64,000 bases of DNA. Source: Brachypterus glaber (lineage: Eukaryota; Arthropoda; Insecta; Coleoptera; Kateretidae). Position numbers and translations under genes: made by a program. The notes under the pieces are model-generated. The model had not been told where the DNA came from and searched no databases. It saw only the letters and a program-made list of their open reading frames with translations. How positions within the stretch are numbered: the first letter of the stretch is position 1; each line of letters begins with the position of its first letter. Positions 32,601 to 42,800 of this stretch are shown here, one piece after another. The stretch lies in NCBI GenBank assembly GCA_958510825.1, contig OY294050.1, positions 45,459,249 through 45,523,248 on the forward strand. Direction: 5' to 3'.

Positions 32601-34786
32601 AACGTTCCCTAATAAGACAATTACTAGCTTTATTTTAAATAAATAAACTCAACAATAACCCACACATGGTTTTTACTTTACAGTTTGGACAATTATTAAT
32701 TTCACCCACTCGATTTTCAATTAAATTATTTTCTTGTAACTGTCATTAAAATTTTCAGTAGTAATATCATAAGTGCATGTTGAATTATCGATAATTTTTT
32801 TACTTTATTAAAAAAATATTTTGCTTGGCAGCAATTTCCTTCAGCAAAATATTTTTTTATATACAGTAAAAAAAATATCGATAATTCAACATGCAAGAAT
32901 GGTATTTTGAAAGACTATTTGACAAACAAAATAAGGAAGTATATAATTTTACCATGTTTAATGTTGTTTTATATTTAAACTAAAAATTTAAGAACTAAAC
33001 AACAATATTACTGTACAACTATAATTAAAAATTTAAATCTGAAATTTGCCGCGCTTTTTAAAACCACAATGTTCACTTGTTAGCGAATGTTGCCAAGTCT
33101 AAACTTTGCTTGAGGGATATTTTATGTTTGAGATTATTCCAATAAAATAGTTGTTATCATATATTTTAGCATTTAAATAAAGATCATTGCTGTTTTTGTT
33201 TAAAAAGTTTAGTTTCAATTGTTTAAATTAGTTTTGAGTAGCCTGTTATTAATACCAAGCAAAGTAATCAATCTGTTGATATATATTAAGTATACTTTGT
33301 AGATCCGAGTACTTTTGTCGATATACTTTGATACCAAGATTCAAAAATAAATTAAAATTTATGAATATCAGTGATTTAAAGCTTTTAAGATGGAAAGTGC
33401 ATAAAATATAATATCTGAAATTAATTAGGGTTTATACCTTTATGTTTTGGTAATAAAATAAGCATTTATGTTGCTTATCAATAAAAATAAAACAACTTAA
33501 GGTAAGCTTCACGAATTAAAAACACATTTTGCAAAAATATAACATTTATTAAGATGTCAGTAAATGTCAGTTTCTTGTTTTCATAGTAACTAAGTGATAA
33601 TTGCATTTATGCAAAAATTATCAGATTCATTTTGATCTGATTGGTCAAGAAACTAAAAATGCAAGGTTTTGATTGGCCTATATATTGTTTGTGAAACAGT
33701 CAATAAAAGTATTAATTTCTAAGCTATTTATTGGATAAAACTTTGTATGTCACTCGTGAGTAAACTAATATTGACCTCTCTAAAATCAACCCACTATGCC
33801 TTCAGCCTCGTGGGTTAAATTTCTTATGGGCAAAATCTTAGGTTCCTTCCTCGTGCAGTAATAGTTATTTATGGTACTAGTGGGTAAAGTAAGATATTGC
33901 CCATGAGAAAATTAACCAGCCAAGCAGGTTAATTTTCGAGAGGGCAATATCGGTTTACCCATGAGTGCCATACAAGGTTTTATCCAATACATAGCTTAGG
34001 AATTCATATTTTTATTAAAAATTTTAATGACATTTACAAGAAAATAATTTGACAAGTGACAGTTGAGTGGGTAAAATAAATAATTATCCACTCAATAAAG
34101 TAAAAGCCACGCGGGGGTTATTATTGAGTTTATCTATTTAAAATAAAGCTGGTAATTGTCTTATTGTCTGTATGTATTGGATAAATCAGTATTATCTGTG
34201 TTATACTTAGTATTAAGCACATATTTGGGTTTCACAATGTTCACATTACAACACTCGTGCTTTTTGAAATCCAAATGCTTTGGGGTTTCCGTATTGACAG
34301 TACTTTTTTCTATTGTCATGTAAATGTCAGTGTAATCATTTTTTATTTTTGCGGTTTATTGAAGGGTTGGGAAGATAAAATACTATATCGACTGGGAAGA
34401 TAAAATACCATATAATAAATTATTCTTTTCTTTTAGTGCACCGAATGATTTTTTTACTCCGTTAGGGCTTCATGGAAAAACTTTCATTCTCGTGCACTAA
34501 AAGCTTTTAAGCTTAAAAGTCGCAAAGTAATTTTATAATATAAGCACTATTCCTAAATAGTTAGAATGTAATTTTTAAGTAACAGCTGGTTTATTTGAGC
34601 ACAATATTAAAAAACAATTAATAACATAATATTAACAATAAGTGTTCTCAAGTAGTAAGCAAATTTCTAAATAGTTTATAATATAAACATTTTCCCAGAA
34701 AGTCCTGTAAAAATAAAATAAACTTACTCTGAAAGTACTTTTCACAAAACTGGCGGACTGATCGATAAAAGCTCTGCGCAACAGTT
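20579..34786 (-). CDS. 7B2: Neuroendocrine protein 7B2 (PC2 chaperone), complete gene
   Basis: Secretory chaperone that binds pro-PC2 (amontillado in flies), helps it become active and blocks premature activity in the regulated secretory pathway of neuroendocrine cells. Coding exons 32265-32327, 30560-30751, 24122-24254, 22644-22885 and 20579-20680 splice in phases 0, 0, 1, 0 to a 243-residue protein, close to the usual insect length. Seen: a signal peptide (MKLAFLLMSLTGTFCF); an acidic N-terminal domain; the hallmark PC2-binding motif LPAYCNPPNPCPVGF (residues 114-128); GCLEHFENTASFSRRYQ and the CMCDTEHMFDCP cysteine cluster; and a C-terminal inhibitory peptide, NPYLHGEKLPVAAKKGN (residues 219-235), matching the NPYL...VAKK element of the family. 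A noncoding first exon with a TATA promoter lies 2.4 kb upstream of the ATG exon. Repeats crowd several splice sites. No alternative identity is plausible. Confidence 0.95.
20711..21425. mobile_element. Repeat ending about 30 bp upstream of the last 7B2 exon
   Basis: The block from TATAACTAGTATGGAATAG to AAAGCAGTCGTAGAAAA is an inverted copy of 50985-51715, including CATACCGTATCTAGAGCTAG. Its edge is about 30 bases from the exon acceptor, so the branch point region is likely repeat-derived. Confidence 0.8.
21426..21929. other. 7B2 intron 5, fragment of the GGGCCGTAGCTCC repeat
   Basis: GGGCCGTAGCTCCCATTTACGGACCAACCTTTGTAG and flanks recur at 32100, 58490-58560, 59040-59110 and 59780-59840, but no complete element boundary is clear here. 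Confidence 0.6.
21930..22641. repeat. Interspersed repeat, copy 2, abutting 7B2 exon 4
   Basis: Matches 10915-11598 through to the terminal GCCGATGTAAT. The match ends at 22641, two bases from the last exon base plus GT. It contains a CGGCACT...AGTGCCG hairpin. Confidence 0.85.
22644..22885 (-). CDS. 7B2: 7B2 coding exon 4 (cysteine cluster)
   Basis: 242 nt, phase 1 to 0, acceptor TTGCTTAG/GAGAAC. The donor CACAAT/GTATTA is inferred: it gives phase 0, which the last exon needs, but from the third intron base onward the sequence is a repeat end. GC content is clearly higher than around it. It encodes GEQGCLEHFENTASF through SRLISDNIHN. Confidence 0.88.
23131..23978. mobile_element. TIR element with CCCTRGTAGAAA ends, copy 2
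   Basis: 848 bp in 7B2 intron 4. Begins CCCTGGTAGAAAAGTAC and ends AATTTCTACTAGGG. Same family as 1829-2696, opposite orientation. Confidence 0.85.
24122..24254 (-). CDS. 7B2: 7B2 coding exon 3 (PC2-binding motif)
   Basis: 133 nt, phase 0 to 1, acceptor TTTTGCAG/GAACTCC, donor TTTTCAG/GTGATT. It encodes ELLQHSSLWG and the invariant LPAYCNPPNPCPVGF. Confidence 0.96.
24331..24538. mobile_element. Small MITE upstream of 7B2 coding exon 3
   Basis: 208 bp with perfect ends GATTATAAAGTGCCGAACA and TGTTCGGCACTTTATAATC. Its inner part has a GCGTTTTACTGGCC block. No coding content. It starts 76 bases from the exon acceptor. Confidence 0.8.
24549..25267. other. 7B2 intron 3, no recognised feature
   Basis: AT-rich intron. 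I see no complete element or exon here. Confidence 0.5.
25630..25995 (-). pseudogene. LINE ORF2 C-terminal region after a frameshift
   Basis: Continues the RT ORF one frame over: CRFIYGLRKYDHVTEKINE to KYLTLQT, the basic C-terminal domain typical of LINE ORF2. Overlaps the RT frame by 64 bases. Confidence 0.85.
25932..27098 (-). pseudogene. LINE reverse transcriptase
   Basis: 388 codons with RT blocks in order: NDLRPISLLPIFSKILEKIV, NQFGFRRNHST, LMLDFSKAFNTI (motif A), GVPQGSILGPLLF (motif B), YADDTQ (motif C, near 26465) and LKLNSDKT. Motif A has FNTI where FDTV/FDTI is usual; the metal-binding Asp before it is present. The frame breaks at about 25990. Confidence 0.93.
27092..27682 (-). pseudogene. 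LINE endonuclease C-terminus and linker
   Basis: SGTFLADIVADHMGVECELD carries the final Asp-His of APE-type endonucleases. It continues through APWLTENLKRILSEKDKAFL, the usual linker before the RT, and ends in a frame break near 27092. Confidence 0.88.
27692..28095 (-). mobile_element. 404-bp retro-insert in the LINE, with target duplication
   Basis: Flanked by ACCCTATGATT at 27681-27691 and 28096-28106. Removing insert and one repeat restores endonuclease frame IHTNHRV-ANSGTFLADIVADH. The minus-strand 3' end is a (GA)n run after AATAAATA. It contains an AGTGCGCAAGT...ACTTGCGCACT hairpin. No ORF; a SINE or truncated LINE tail are both possible. Confidence 0.8.
28449..28547 (+). pseudogene. 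Truncated THAP zinc-finger ORF, 32 codons
   Basis: MCIVPFCKDQLSKRHRFPSD then NVWVKVLS and a stop. CxxxxC, HRFP and a following Trp are the N-terminal half of a THAP DNA-binding domain; the second C...H pair is absent. It starts at an ATG 222 bases inside the left terminal repeat, so it is probably the 5' end of a deleted transposase gene. Confidence 0.75.
28575..28850. repeat. Minisatellite inside the P-like element, about 53-bp unit
   Basis: Five degenerate units begin near 28575, 28628, 28681, 28734 and 28800. Each has GGGCAGGGAC or GGGCTGGGA, a CCCT block, AAAGCTTAT and TTTGACTGAGCT. Confidence 0.85.
29479..29957 (-). pseudogene. LINE endonuclease, N-terminal part
   Basis: MNNKIKNFNLKFCHLNVRSL, then FLGISESRLS (29730-29957) with the catalytic Glu, followed out of frame by VGTIYCPDE and FGDFNID (29479-29664). 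These are APE-type endonuclease blocks. At least two frame breaks. Confidence 0.85.
29958..30530 (-). pseudogene. LINE ORF1 remnant with CCHC zinc knuckles
   Basis: Open for about 130 codons (IYCDNENSKEKLKNSLND ... RILIRHVDNENS ... MARGFVYMGWQKC), then a frameshift near 30180. It continues with CLYKDLCCSICAENHEFKNC and CKKCINCELY (about 30030-30141), a pair of cysteine/histidine knuckles as in gag-like ORF1 proteins, and stops at SKIVYE. The N-terminus is missing. Confidence 0.8.
30560..30751 (-). CDS. 7B2: 7B2 coding exon 2 (acidic N-terminal domain)
   Basis: 192 nt, phase 0 to 0, acceptor TTTTTTTAG/GATGCC, donor GATCAG/GTACCT. It encodes DAMLSGIFLRDLVDRM, then an Asp/Glu-rich stretch ending HPSIRDQ. 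An unrelated LINE begins within about 30 bases of the donor. Confidence 0.93.
31055..31210. mobile_element. Hairpin MITE, GTATATGCACCACGTATGCG family
   Basis: Arms GTATATGCACCACGTATGCG and CGCATACTAGGTGCATAATATAC are inverted. A relative lies at 62787-62935. In 7B2 intron 2. Confidence 0.7.
31245..31525 (+). repeat. TTTATGGTACTAGTGGGTAAAG repeat
   Basis: Runs from GTTATTTATGGTACTAGTGG to GTCTTATTATCTGTATTGG. Fuller copy at 33857-34190; inverted copy at 42438-42745; partial copies at 9930-10220 and 32606-32765. Confidence 0.8.
31605..31990 (-). repeat. Minisatellite-bearing element, copy 3 (partial)
   Basis: Four degenerate units with the CCCCTCAGGGG block, from the ACACTGTCCAGTAAAAG end. 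Confidence 0.75.
32265..32327 (-). CDS. 7B2: 7B2 coding exon 1 (signal peptide)
   Basis: Acceptor TTTTTCAG/A, then ATG at 32327. 21 codons end in PPGK before GTAAGT, phase 0. The first 17 or so residues are hydrophobic and suit a secretory signal. Confidence 0.93.
32387..32615. mobile_element. Palindromic MITE, GGAAACGTTCAAGTATTACG ends
   Basis: About 230 bp that folds almost end to end around TAGGGGGGGTAGCC. Close relative at 46572-46823. It begins 60 bases upstream of the 7B2 signal-peptide exon. Confidence 0.85.
32773..32893. repeat. Hairpin, ATGTTGAATTATCGATA arms
   Basis: Arms GCATGTTGAATTATCGATA and TATCGATAATTCAACATGC about 80 bases apart, with an inner AAAATATTTT stem. Confidence 0.8.
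32900..33855. other. 7B2 intron 1, no recognised feature
   Basis: AT-rich sequence with fragments of a TTGGATAAAACTTTG repeat at the right. No exon seen. Confidence 0.5.
33857..34190 (+). repeat. TTTATGGTACTAGTGGGTAAAG repeat, fullest copy
   Basis: The 5' third is itself palindromic (CCCATGAGAAAATTAACC / GGTTAATTTTCGAGAGGG). Ends GTCTGTATGTATTGG. Confidence 0.8.
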
Positions 34787-34813
34787 GAGTTTAGGCGTCG
34801 TGACGCTTATATA
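34728..34813 (-). promoter_or_regulatory. 7B2: 7B2 core promoter and noncoding exon 1
   Basis: On the minus strand a TATATAAG box (34806-34813) is followed about 27 bases later by ACTCAACTG, an initiator-like site that puts the start near 34786. The untranslated exon then runs to a TTTCAGA/GTAAGT donor at 34728. GC-richer sequence with CGTCACGACGCC sits between box and start. A second initiator-like TCAGTC lies a little further downstream, so the exact start is open. Confidence 0.75.
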
Positions 34814-35013
34814 CGTGGTTGCATGACAAACTAAAAACACAGTACGGTTACTTAACAACTTACAAAAGCGTAGAAAGGCCATATTAATTATTTTTTAAAA
34901 ATTTTATTCAATTTTGTGTTTAAAACATAGATTTAAACCCGCCATCTTTGATTCTGTGTTTTAATTAACAGAATTAAATATTTAATTTTGTGGATTTAAG
35001 TATATAATTTCAG

Positions 35014-35579
35014 TTGCTTTTCACCCGTGAAACGAGGAATATGTACTTTTGGCAAGAATGATGTAATTCGTCAATCGCGTTTAATTTTTAGCATCAAGTG
35101 TTTTAGTATAGTTATTTATTTATTTGCTATGTTAGATATGCCCTGGATTCGATATTATATATTTTATAATGATTGTATGGATGACGTGCAGTAAAATGAC
35201 GAACATGTGATTATATTGGAGTAAGGAGAATTTTATGTTTTTTAATCATTTATAATGCTGATAAATTTTGATTTGGAAGCAACTAACACGTGAAGAAGTT
35301 GTTATAAGTACATATTTTTTTTTATATACTAGCGCATGCGCAAATATAATTACAAATTAGAAAAAACAGCCTTGTCAACAGCTAACACAACCAAAAGCAA
35401 ACACAAAAAGACAATAAGGAAAAGAAAAAGAAAAGGTCTTACAGAAGAAATTTTCTATAATCAAAACAGGAGTGGGAATGGGCCAGACAAGAACCACTCT
35501 TGGTGAATTGAGTAACTAAGAGGGATCTGGCTAATTATCTCACTGAGAAAATGCCAAAAAAAAGCAAGAAGAAGAAGAA
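35014..35579 (+). mobile_element. SINE-like retroposon with (AAG)n tail, copy 1
   Basis: From TTGCTTTTCACCCGTGAAAC to GCAAGAAGAAGAAGAA. The inverted copy at 48115-48708 has a 12-bp target duplication, so this is a mobile unit. No tRNA-like A/B box that I can recognise. Confidence 0.8.
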
Positions 35580-36820
35580 TTTGTGTATGAACGAACCCTT
35601 TGTGGGCCTAAAACTCTAGGACAATACAAATTCAAGATATTTACCATGTTATACAATAATCAATTTTTATGACGTCACGCAAAACTGCCGTACCAAACAA
35701 AAAGCCTTTAAAACAAATTTAGGTTCAGAGTGGAAAAAAAGACATTTTTTAAGGATTTTTAGACCCCCTATGAAAGGTGATACCTATACAGGGTGACTAA
35801 CCTATACAGGGTTATTCTTTAAATGGTTCACCCTCGTAACTTTTGAACGGCATGAGATATAAACTTCAAATTTGGAATGTGCAATGCACAATGTACATTT
35901 CACAGAACAAAAACTATCATTTGCAATCTTTTTTTATTTTTTATTCGATAAGGTGGCGCTAGGGGGGGGGGGTATTGAGGGACAACATTTTAAATAACAA
36001 CGTAGGTCATGTGATATATCATTTTAAAGATATTAAAATTTTTCTTTTAGCTGTGTAACTGGTTATTATTCCTTTAAAATTATTCAAATTTTCAATATTC
36101 TGTGCAACTAGGTAAATATAAAATAAAATGATTTTTTTTACGTTTCTCAACGTGTTCTATACTTGATCGGTCTGGTTGTCTAGGAAAATGTGACACCACT
36201 CACTCACCACCGTAACTCTAGAACGCTTTGAGTTACAGGTTTAATATTTAGACGATAGCTCAGAATGATTGTTTTTAGTCGTCAGGGTGAGGTAATGGGG
36301 TAAAAACCGTTGATTTAACATTTTTGACTGTCATTCATTTCATTCAAGCACTTAAAAATAATTTTCAATAAAGCACTTAAAAATTTAGTGTACCTCAAGG
36401 TTCCGTGCTGTAGTACTTTTTTTTATTCCAACTGTACCCTCTGGGCAAAGTTGTCAGGTTTTGCGGTAATTGAGATAAAAAGTTCCTTTTCTCTACTCTC
36501 GTGAAAACCATACACACCATTTGGAGCTCTAATATTAGGTTTAAATTGGGGTGACTTCATCTAGGCTTACTTTGTTCTTTTATTCTTGATTTTCTGGACT
36601 TAGCCTTTAGACGAAAAAACAAAAACCAGAGCAAATACAGACCTAAGAAGTAATTCCAGATGAAGCGACCCTATATATAGGAAATACCCATTGGGTATCG
36701 ATTTTTCGTACTTAGTCCTTAGCAAGGGTCTACATGTCTCAAAGTTTTGATATAACCTTAAATAAATCATCAAAATGTCACCTGACAGTTTAAAATTGTG
36801 TAAGTTATAGAAATGTAAAT
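35580..36820. other. Upstream region of the cysteine-rich gene, no certain exon
   Basis: Holds a repeat fragment (TTTGAACGG, GGTGGCGCTAGG) related to 51770-51930 and a G-run at 35960. I looked for a signal-peptide exon here and found none convincing. Confidence 0.5.
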
Positions 36821-36836
36821 TTTCATGTTCTTAAGA

Positions 36837-36888
36837 ATGTCTGAAATGCAAAATTGTGAATGTAGCGATGAAAAAAATATCTTTTCAA
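36837..36888 (+). CDS. Cysteine-rich gene, tentative first exon
   Basis: MSEMQNCECSDEKNIFS, then TTTTCAA/GTAAGT in phase 1, exactly the phase the next exon needs (the junction codon becomes AAT, Asn). An upstream in-frame ATG at 36825 is also open. Nothing proves the start; it may be an internal exon with acceptor TTCTTAAG, or chance. Confidence 0.35.
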
Positions 36889-39800
36889 GTAAGTACCTAA
36901 AATTTTAAAACAAAAATGGTCAGTTAGAGTTAAAAATGCGAAAACAAATTGTATTAAATTGGGCATGAAAAGGGCTACCAAGAAATATCAGAGGGTCATC
37001 TGGAAAACCTGGAATTTACCTACTTTTCACCTAAAAGTCAGGGAAAGCTAAAAAAACAGGTTATTTTCTCTAAGATGAAAGCAATTTTGTATCGGACCAG
37101 TATTATACTGCAGTACAGTATACTTTTGCTTTCCCATTTTGAAAATTTTCAAAATTTCGGGAAGCATTATATTCGTGCAAAAATTAAAAAAAAAAATTGC
37201 GTATTTTTGAGTTAGACCTCGGTCTTTGCCTGTTAGATTTCCAATAAATATTAGTATTATTATTATTTGACGTTTTATGTCGATATAAATCAATTTCAAG
37301 CAAAAAAAATTGTCTATCGGTCGATAACTTAAGAACGCTTTAGGTTAGAGATTTGAAATTTGGCATACAGGTATGTTACCAAAAGTTCTCGCTCGGGATT
37401 GTTTTTGGTGAACATTGGGGTGAGGCAAGGGGGGCAAATAGGGAAAAATACATTTTTTTTACAAACATTTTAAAATTGCTATATAGGGGTTTTTAAGGTT
37501 GCTGAAGTTGAATCTAATAATAACATTTTTTTAACTCCACCCCCGCAGGGGTGAGAGGGTAAATATTTTAAAATATTTTCAATATTTTCGTCAAAATTGG
37601 TATAGGGGTTTTTGGGATCGAAGAATATGAATCTGATATATATTTTTCCCTAATTTTACCCCCGGATGGACGGGGGTAGTTTTCTTCAAAACATTGGGGT
37701 TTTTGAGGTTGCTGAAAGTGAATCTGATAATAAAAAATTCTAAATATACCCCCTGAGGGGTTCGGGGTAGTTTTCTTAAAAATTTGTGTATTGGGGTTTT
37801 TGAGGTTGCTAAAAGTGAATCTGATAATAAAAAATTCTAACTGCATCCTCTAAGAGGCGGGGGGTAATTTTCGTGAAAATTGGTATATTTTTAAGGTTGC
37901 TAAAAGTAAATCTAATATTAAAAAATCCATTTTACGCGCGGAGGTGAAAAATGGGAAAGCTCTTTGACTGGGCAGTGTATTTTATTTGTACAACTGTAAT
38001 TTCATATCAATAATTAAGTAAATTATTAAAGTTATATTTTTTACGTTTGACTAGTAGAATTGGATCATTTTGGTCAGGGAAAACCTGGAAAAGTCAGGAA
38101 ATTTTATAATTGTGGCAACTCTGTGCTTAAAAGAGCTTACTTAAAGATAGCGAGCTGGGAGATAGAAGGAAGGCAGGCAGACTAAGAGTTAAATACTGCT
38201 CACAAGTGACAAAGGATGTAGGGTGTAGACATTTTAGGGAAACGAAAGAATTGGCTAAGGATAAGGTGGGATAGAGAGTTTCCTTAAACCATTTCTGGGG
38301 CCGATAACTTGATGATGTACCTAAAATTCTTTCTGCAATGAAAATATAATAGATGGCACCATGTTTTTATAACTAACGTTTTATTATATTATTCACAGCG
38401 CCAGCGCTAGAATAATAAATTTTATATTTAATTATTTTGTTAGGGTAGAAAATCATGTGTACCAAATTTCAGCTCTCTAAGTTTATTCTAAGTAGATATA
38501 ACAGAGAGGGCCCTTCAGCCGCATGGGGGGTGATGATGATTTAAAAATAGATCACTTCTAACTAGTGTGTTCAGTTATAAAATATGTACATTTTAGTACG
38601 CTTGAAGAAAAAAAACATTGTCGGTGGGTCGGTCGAAAGATCGGTCTGTCCGGGAAATCTTGTGGACACGATAACTTAAGAACGCTTTAAGCTAGAGACT
38701 TGAAATTTGGAATAGAGGTATGTTACCAAAAGTTCTCGCTCAGGATTGTTTTTGGTAAACATTGGGGTGGGCCAAGGGGGGCAAATGGAGAAAACAAAAT
38801 TTTATAGAAATGTAATTGTCAAATTTTTTAAATTTTAGATTGCGGCAATGAGCTTTTTACAAATTTAATGGGACCTACAGCGGACGAAACTATTTTCGAT
38901 GGAATAAAAGCAATTTTGCAAGTTTGTGATGAGTTTACGGGAAAAAAGTTCAAACCGTGCATTTCTTGCAATTTGTCGGAAACAGATCCCAATCAGGTAA
39001 ATCTCTTACGGTTCCTTTTTAAATTAAAAAAATGGCCCATCAGTGATTGTGCTTAAATGATGCCTTTAATTTAAGGTCAAAATTTAAATACATATACATA
39101 TGTATGTAAAATAAGATAATATAAAAGCAGTATTATAAAACGGACGTATTTAGTACATTCCCTAACTACTCTCCAGCTAAAAAAATATACTTGAGTTGTC
39201 ATGTAGCTATATAGCTCTATACAGGGTGTCCCAAAATTAGCCTGCCAAACTTTAATAGCGAATTCTAGAACCGGAAATATTAAGAAAACTTCATATAACC
39301 ATAGGACGAAAAACCTTTGATTTTCGCTATTAAAGTTTGGCTATTAAAGTTTGGCAGGCTAATTTTGGGACACCCTATATCGAGGGTTGGAAAAATCTTA
39401 CTCTTGGGTAAAAAGAAAAAGCGCAAATATTTAGTTTAGTTCAGCGAAATTTTTGTTTCTGTCTTCTCTGTAAGCAATCTAGTGCGGAAAAGCCTTTTTA
39501 GCATGCGTTAGGAACAATATTCTTTCTACGAGCGGAGTTAAAAATAAAATATGCTTTTACACTTTAAATAAATTTAATTTTTATATTGGAATTGCCTTTT
39601 TCGCACGCATATGAGTGCGGAAAGAAACATCTTTCCTCAGCTCGTAGACAAAATAATTCTAGTGACATCACTGTACACAAATTTGTGTAATAATTTATTA
39701 GGGGAAGTCAGGGTTAACTGGGCCACAGGGTTAACTGGTCCACCTGGATTTTATCAAGTTTGTTTATTAGTATTGGCGCATTAGTGCAAATTCTAGTGAT

Positions 39801-42800
39801 ATTTAGTTAGTAGTATTGTTTAAAGTATTATGGCGGACCGTGTTGCCCACGTGTAAGTTGTAGTAAAGAAAGTTCATTTTTTTCGATGAAAAGTAGGAAT
39901 TTACCTTAACTTTCATTTTTTAATTAATACTTTATTATTAATAGGAGGATCTAGACTAATATTTTACCTAATATACTGAATATTTTGTTAATTATTCTGC
40001 ATAATTTCCGCCTTCTAATATATTATTAAGTATTAAAATTTTATGATTTAATTCAGTGGTGTCACTCAGGGTTAACTGGTTCGGGGTTAACTGAACATGG
40101 TCAAAATCACTTATGTCAATATTAATTAGTTCGGGGTTAATTGGGCCATGTCCAGTTAACCCCGGACCCACAGATATATCTAATATTTAACATATTATGT
40201 TGTCTATTTTTATGTTAGAATTAAATTTTATTTGATTTTAAATCGTTTTTATTCACAATAATTACAATACAATATATTTTTGTTAGTGGACCAGTTAACC
40301 CTGAGTAGTGGTCCAGTTAACCCTGGCCTACTTCCCCTACTAATAAAATACACAAATTTGTGTAATAAAATAATAAAATAAAAAATATACAGGGTGTCCT
40401 AGAATTTTTTCAAAATCTCTTAGAGATGATCATATCTCGTCAAAATATAGTTCCAAACCCCTAAGTTTTTTAGGGTTACAAATTTTGGACCTTTGATTAC
40501 TTTTTTTACATTCTGTGAGCAATCATGGCCAAAAAAGTACTCTACACAAAATTCGATAAAATGAAGGGTTTCCGAGGAAAAGACAATTTTTTAATCCAAA
40601 GGCAGGGGGACTGTAGAAAATATTTTTATATTATTTCAAAAATGTTATAAATTATTTTAAAAATATTTGTATCTCATCAAAATGAAATAAAAAGTTCCTA
40701 CGAGATTTTCGACTAGGCTCCCCCTCCATTGAGATATTCGTCCCTTAAATGAAAAATAAAAATAAAGTCTAAGGGGAGAATATTTCAAAGGAGGGGGACC
40801 CTAGTCAAAAAATTTATATGAACTTTTTATTTAATTTTGATGAGATACAAACATTTTTAACATAATCTATATCATTTTTGAAAGAGTGTAAAAATATTTT
40901 TTCTCGAAAACGCTTCATTTTATCGTATTTCGCGTGGAGTACTTTTTCGATCAAAATTGCACAGAGAATGTAAAAAAAGTATTCAAAAGTCTAAAGATTG
41001 TAACCCCAAAAAACTTAGGGGTTTAAATCCATAACGGAAGTCCGCCGCTGACTTTTCTGATAACTTTCGAAATTTCTGTTAAAAAAAAAATCGATGCGCA
41101 TTAATTTTCCTAAACAACCCTGAAAAAATTGTTAAAAAATTATTAAAAGTAAAAAAGTTATGCAAAAAAAATAATTTTTCTATTTCATATTGGGGGGAAA
41201 ATATCTCAGAGTAGGGGGGCCGTAGCCAAAAATTTTATATGAACTTGTGGCATTATTTTGACGAGATATGATCACCCCTAAGAGATTTTGGAAACATTCT
41301 GGGACACCCTGTATATTGTTTTTTAGCTCTGTAAATGTATCTCAACCCAAACAAAACTAAACGTAAGTAAAATTTTTCTCTAATAATTATTATTATCATA
41401 AGAATGCAGTATTAATTATTTAATTATAGGGGCTTTTCAAGAATGACGTCACCTAGTTTTGACCAATTTTTGACCCCCCCTCCCCCCTTCGTCACTTTTC
41501 GTCACTTTTGCCTTGACCGCCCTATAAAACAGAAAAAAATGAGGTCACCTTTTGGAAAACAATTAAATTTTAATATACAGGGTTATTCAGAAATAGGGTC
41601 ATTAATTTTAAGGGGTGATTCTACATAGGAAAATATGAAAAAAGTTCCTATGAACATATGTCCAAAATGCGTTATAAGCGAGCTAAGTCCCTTTGAAAGT
41701 GGCTAAAAATATCGGTTTTTATTTAATAACTCAGGAACCCTTTGAGGTACAGCAACGAGGTTTTGAATGTAAACTAGTTTTAATAAGGCCCATCTTTGAA
41801 TGTCATCTTCATGTTCTTATTTTAAACAGAGGTGTATGAAACGGAGTGGCCTTATCAGTTTTTGTCCCAAATTTTTTTCTGTGTAAATTTTTTGTAAATT
41901 TATTTTTGGTTTGGACTTTTTTTTTTAAATATACCTTTTTTAAAAAGGTGACGTCACTTTTAGCCGGACCCCCCCTCCCCCATCGTCACTTTTCGTCACC
42001 TTTTGACCAAGCCCCCCTCCCCCTATGAAGGTGACGTCATTCTTGAACAGCCCCATAATTATTACATTCTTATGATTTTACGGGTGGAAACACACGTTAA
42101 TAAAATTGACCAAAAAATCATTTTTTTTGCATTTTCTCGTTTAGAATGTCATGAAACGTCGAGAAAATGTGAAAAACTTGGATTTTGAAAGGATGTCTGT
42201 CTGTCGGTCTGCTTGTCTGTCTGTAAACCTTACATTGTTTTAATGGAATGTCCGATTTAAAAAATTTAAGACCTTGTTATTTACGTCACATCACAGAATG
42301 TGAATAACCATATTATGGTTAACATTGGCATAAGGCAAGGAGGGCAGAACAGACCAAAACTATCATTTTTAGGGATATCTCACTTACTATTTATAGTAGG
42401 ACAAAATAATTTCACAGAAAAAAATAATGTTTTTATCCAATAATAAGACAATTACCAGCTTTATTTTAAATAGATAAACTTAATAATGACCCCCGCGTGG
42501 CTTTTACTTTATTGAGTGGATAATTATTTATTTTACCCACTCAAATTATTTTCTTGTAAATGTCAATAAAATTTTTAATAAAAATATGAATTCCTAAGCT
42601 ATTTATTGGATAAAACCTTGTATGGCATTCATGGGTAAACCGATATTGCCCTCTCGATAATTAACCTGCTTGGCTGACGCCTCGCAGGTTAATTTTCTCA
42701 TGGGCAATATCTTACTTTACCCACTAGTACCATAAATAACTATTATTATTAATTTTAATAATATTATTTCTAAAAGCAAGGATGTGCCCACGGTTGTGTT

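Noticed and set aside
36270..36295. Possible first exon MIVFSRQ with GTGAGG donor for the cysteine-rich gene
   Set aside because: Phase fits but the segment sits in repeat-like sequence, is only seven codons and has no signal-peptide character.
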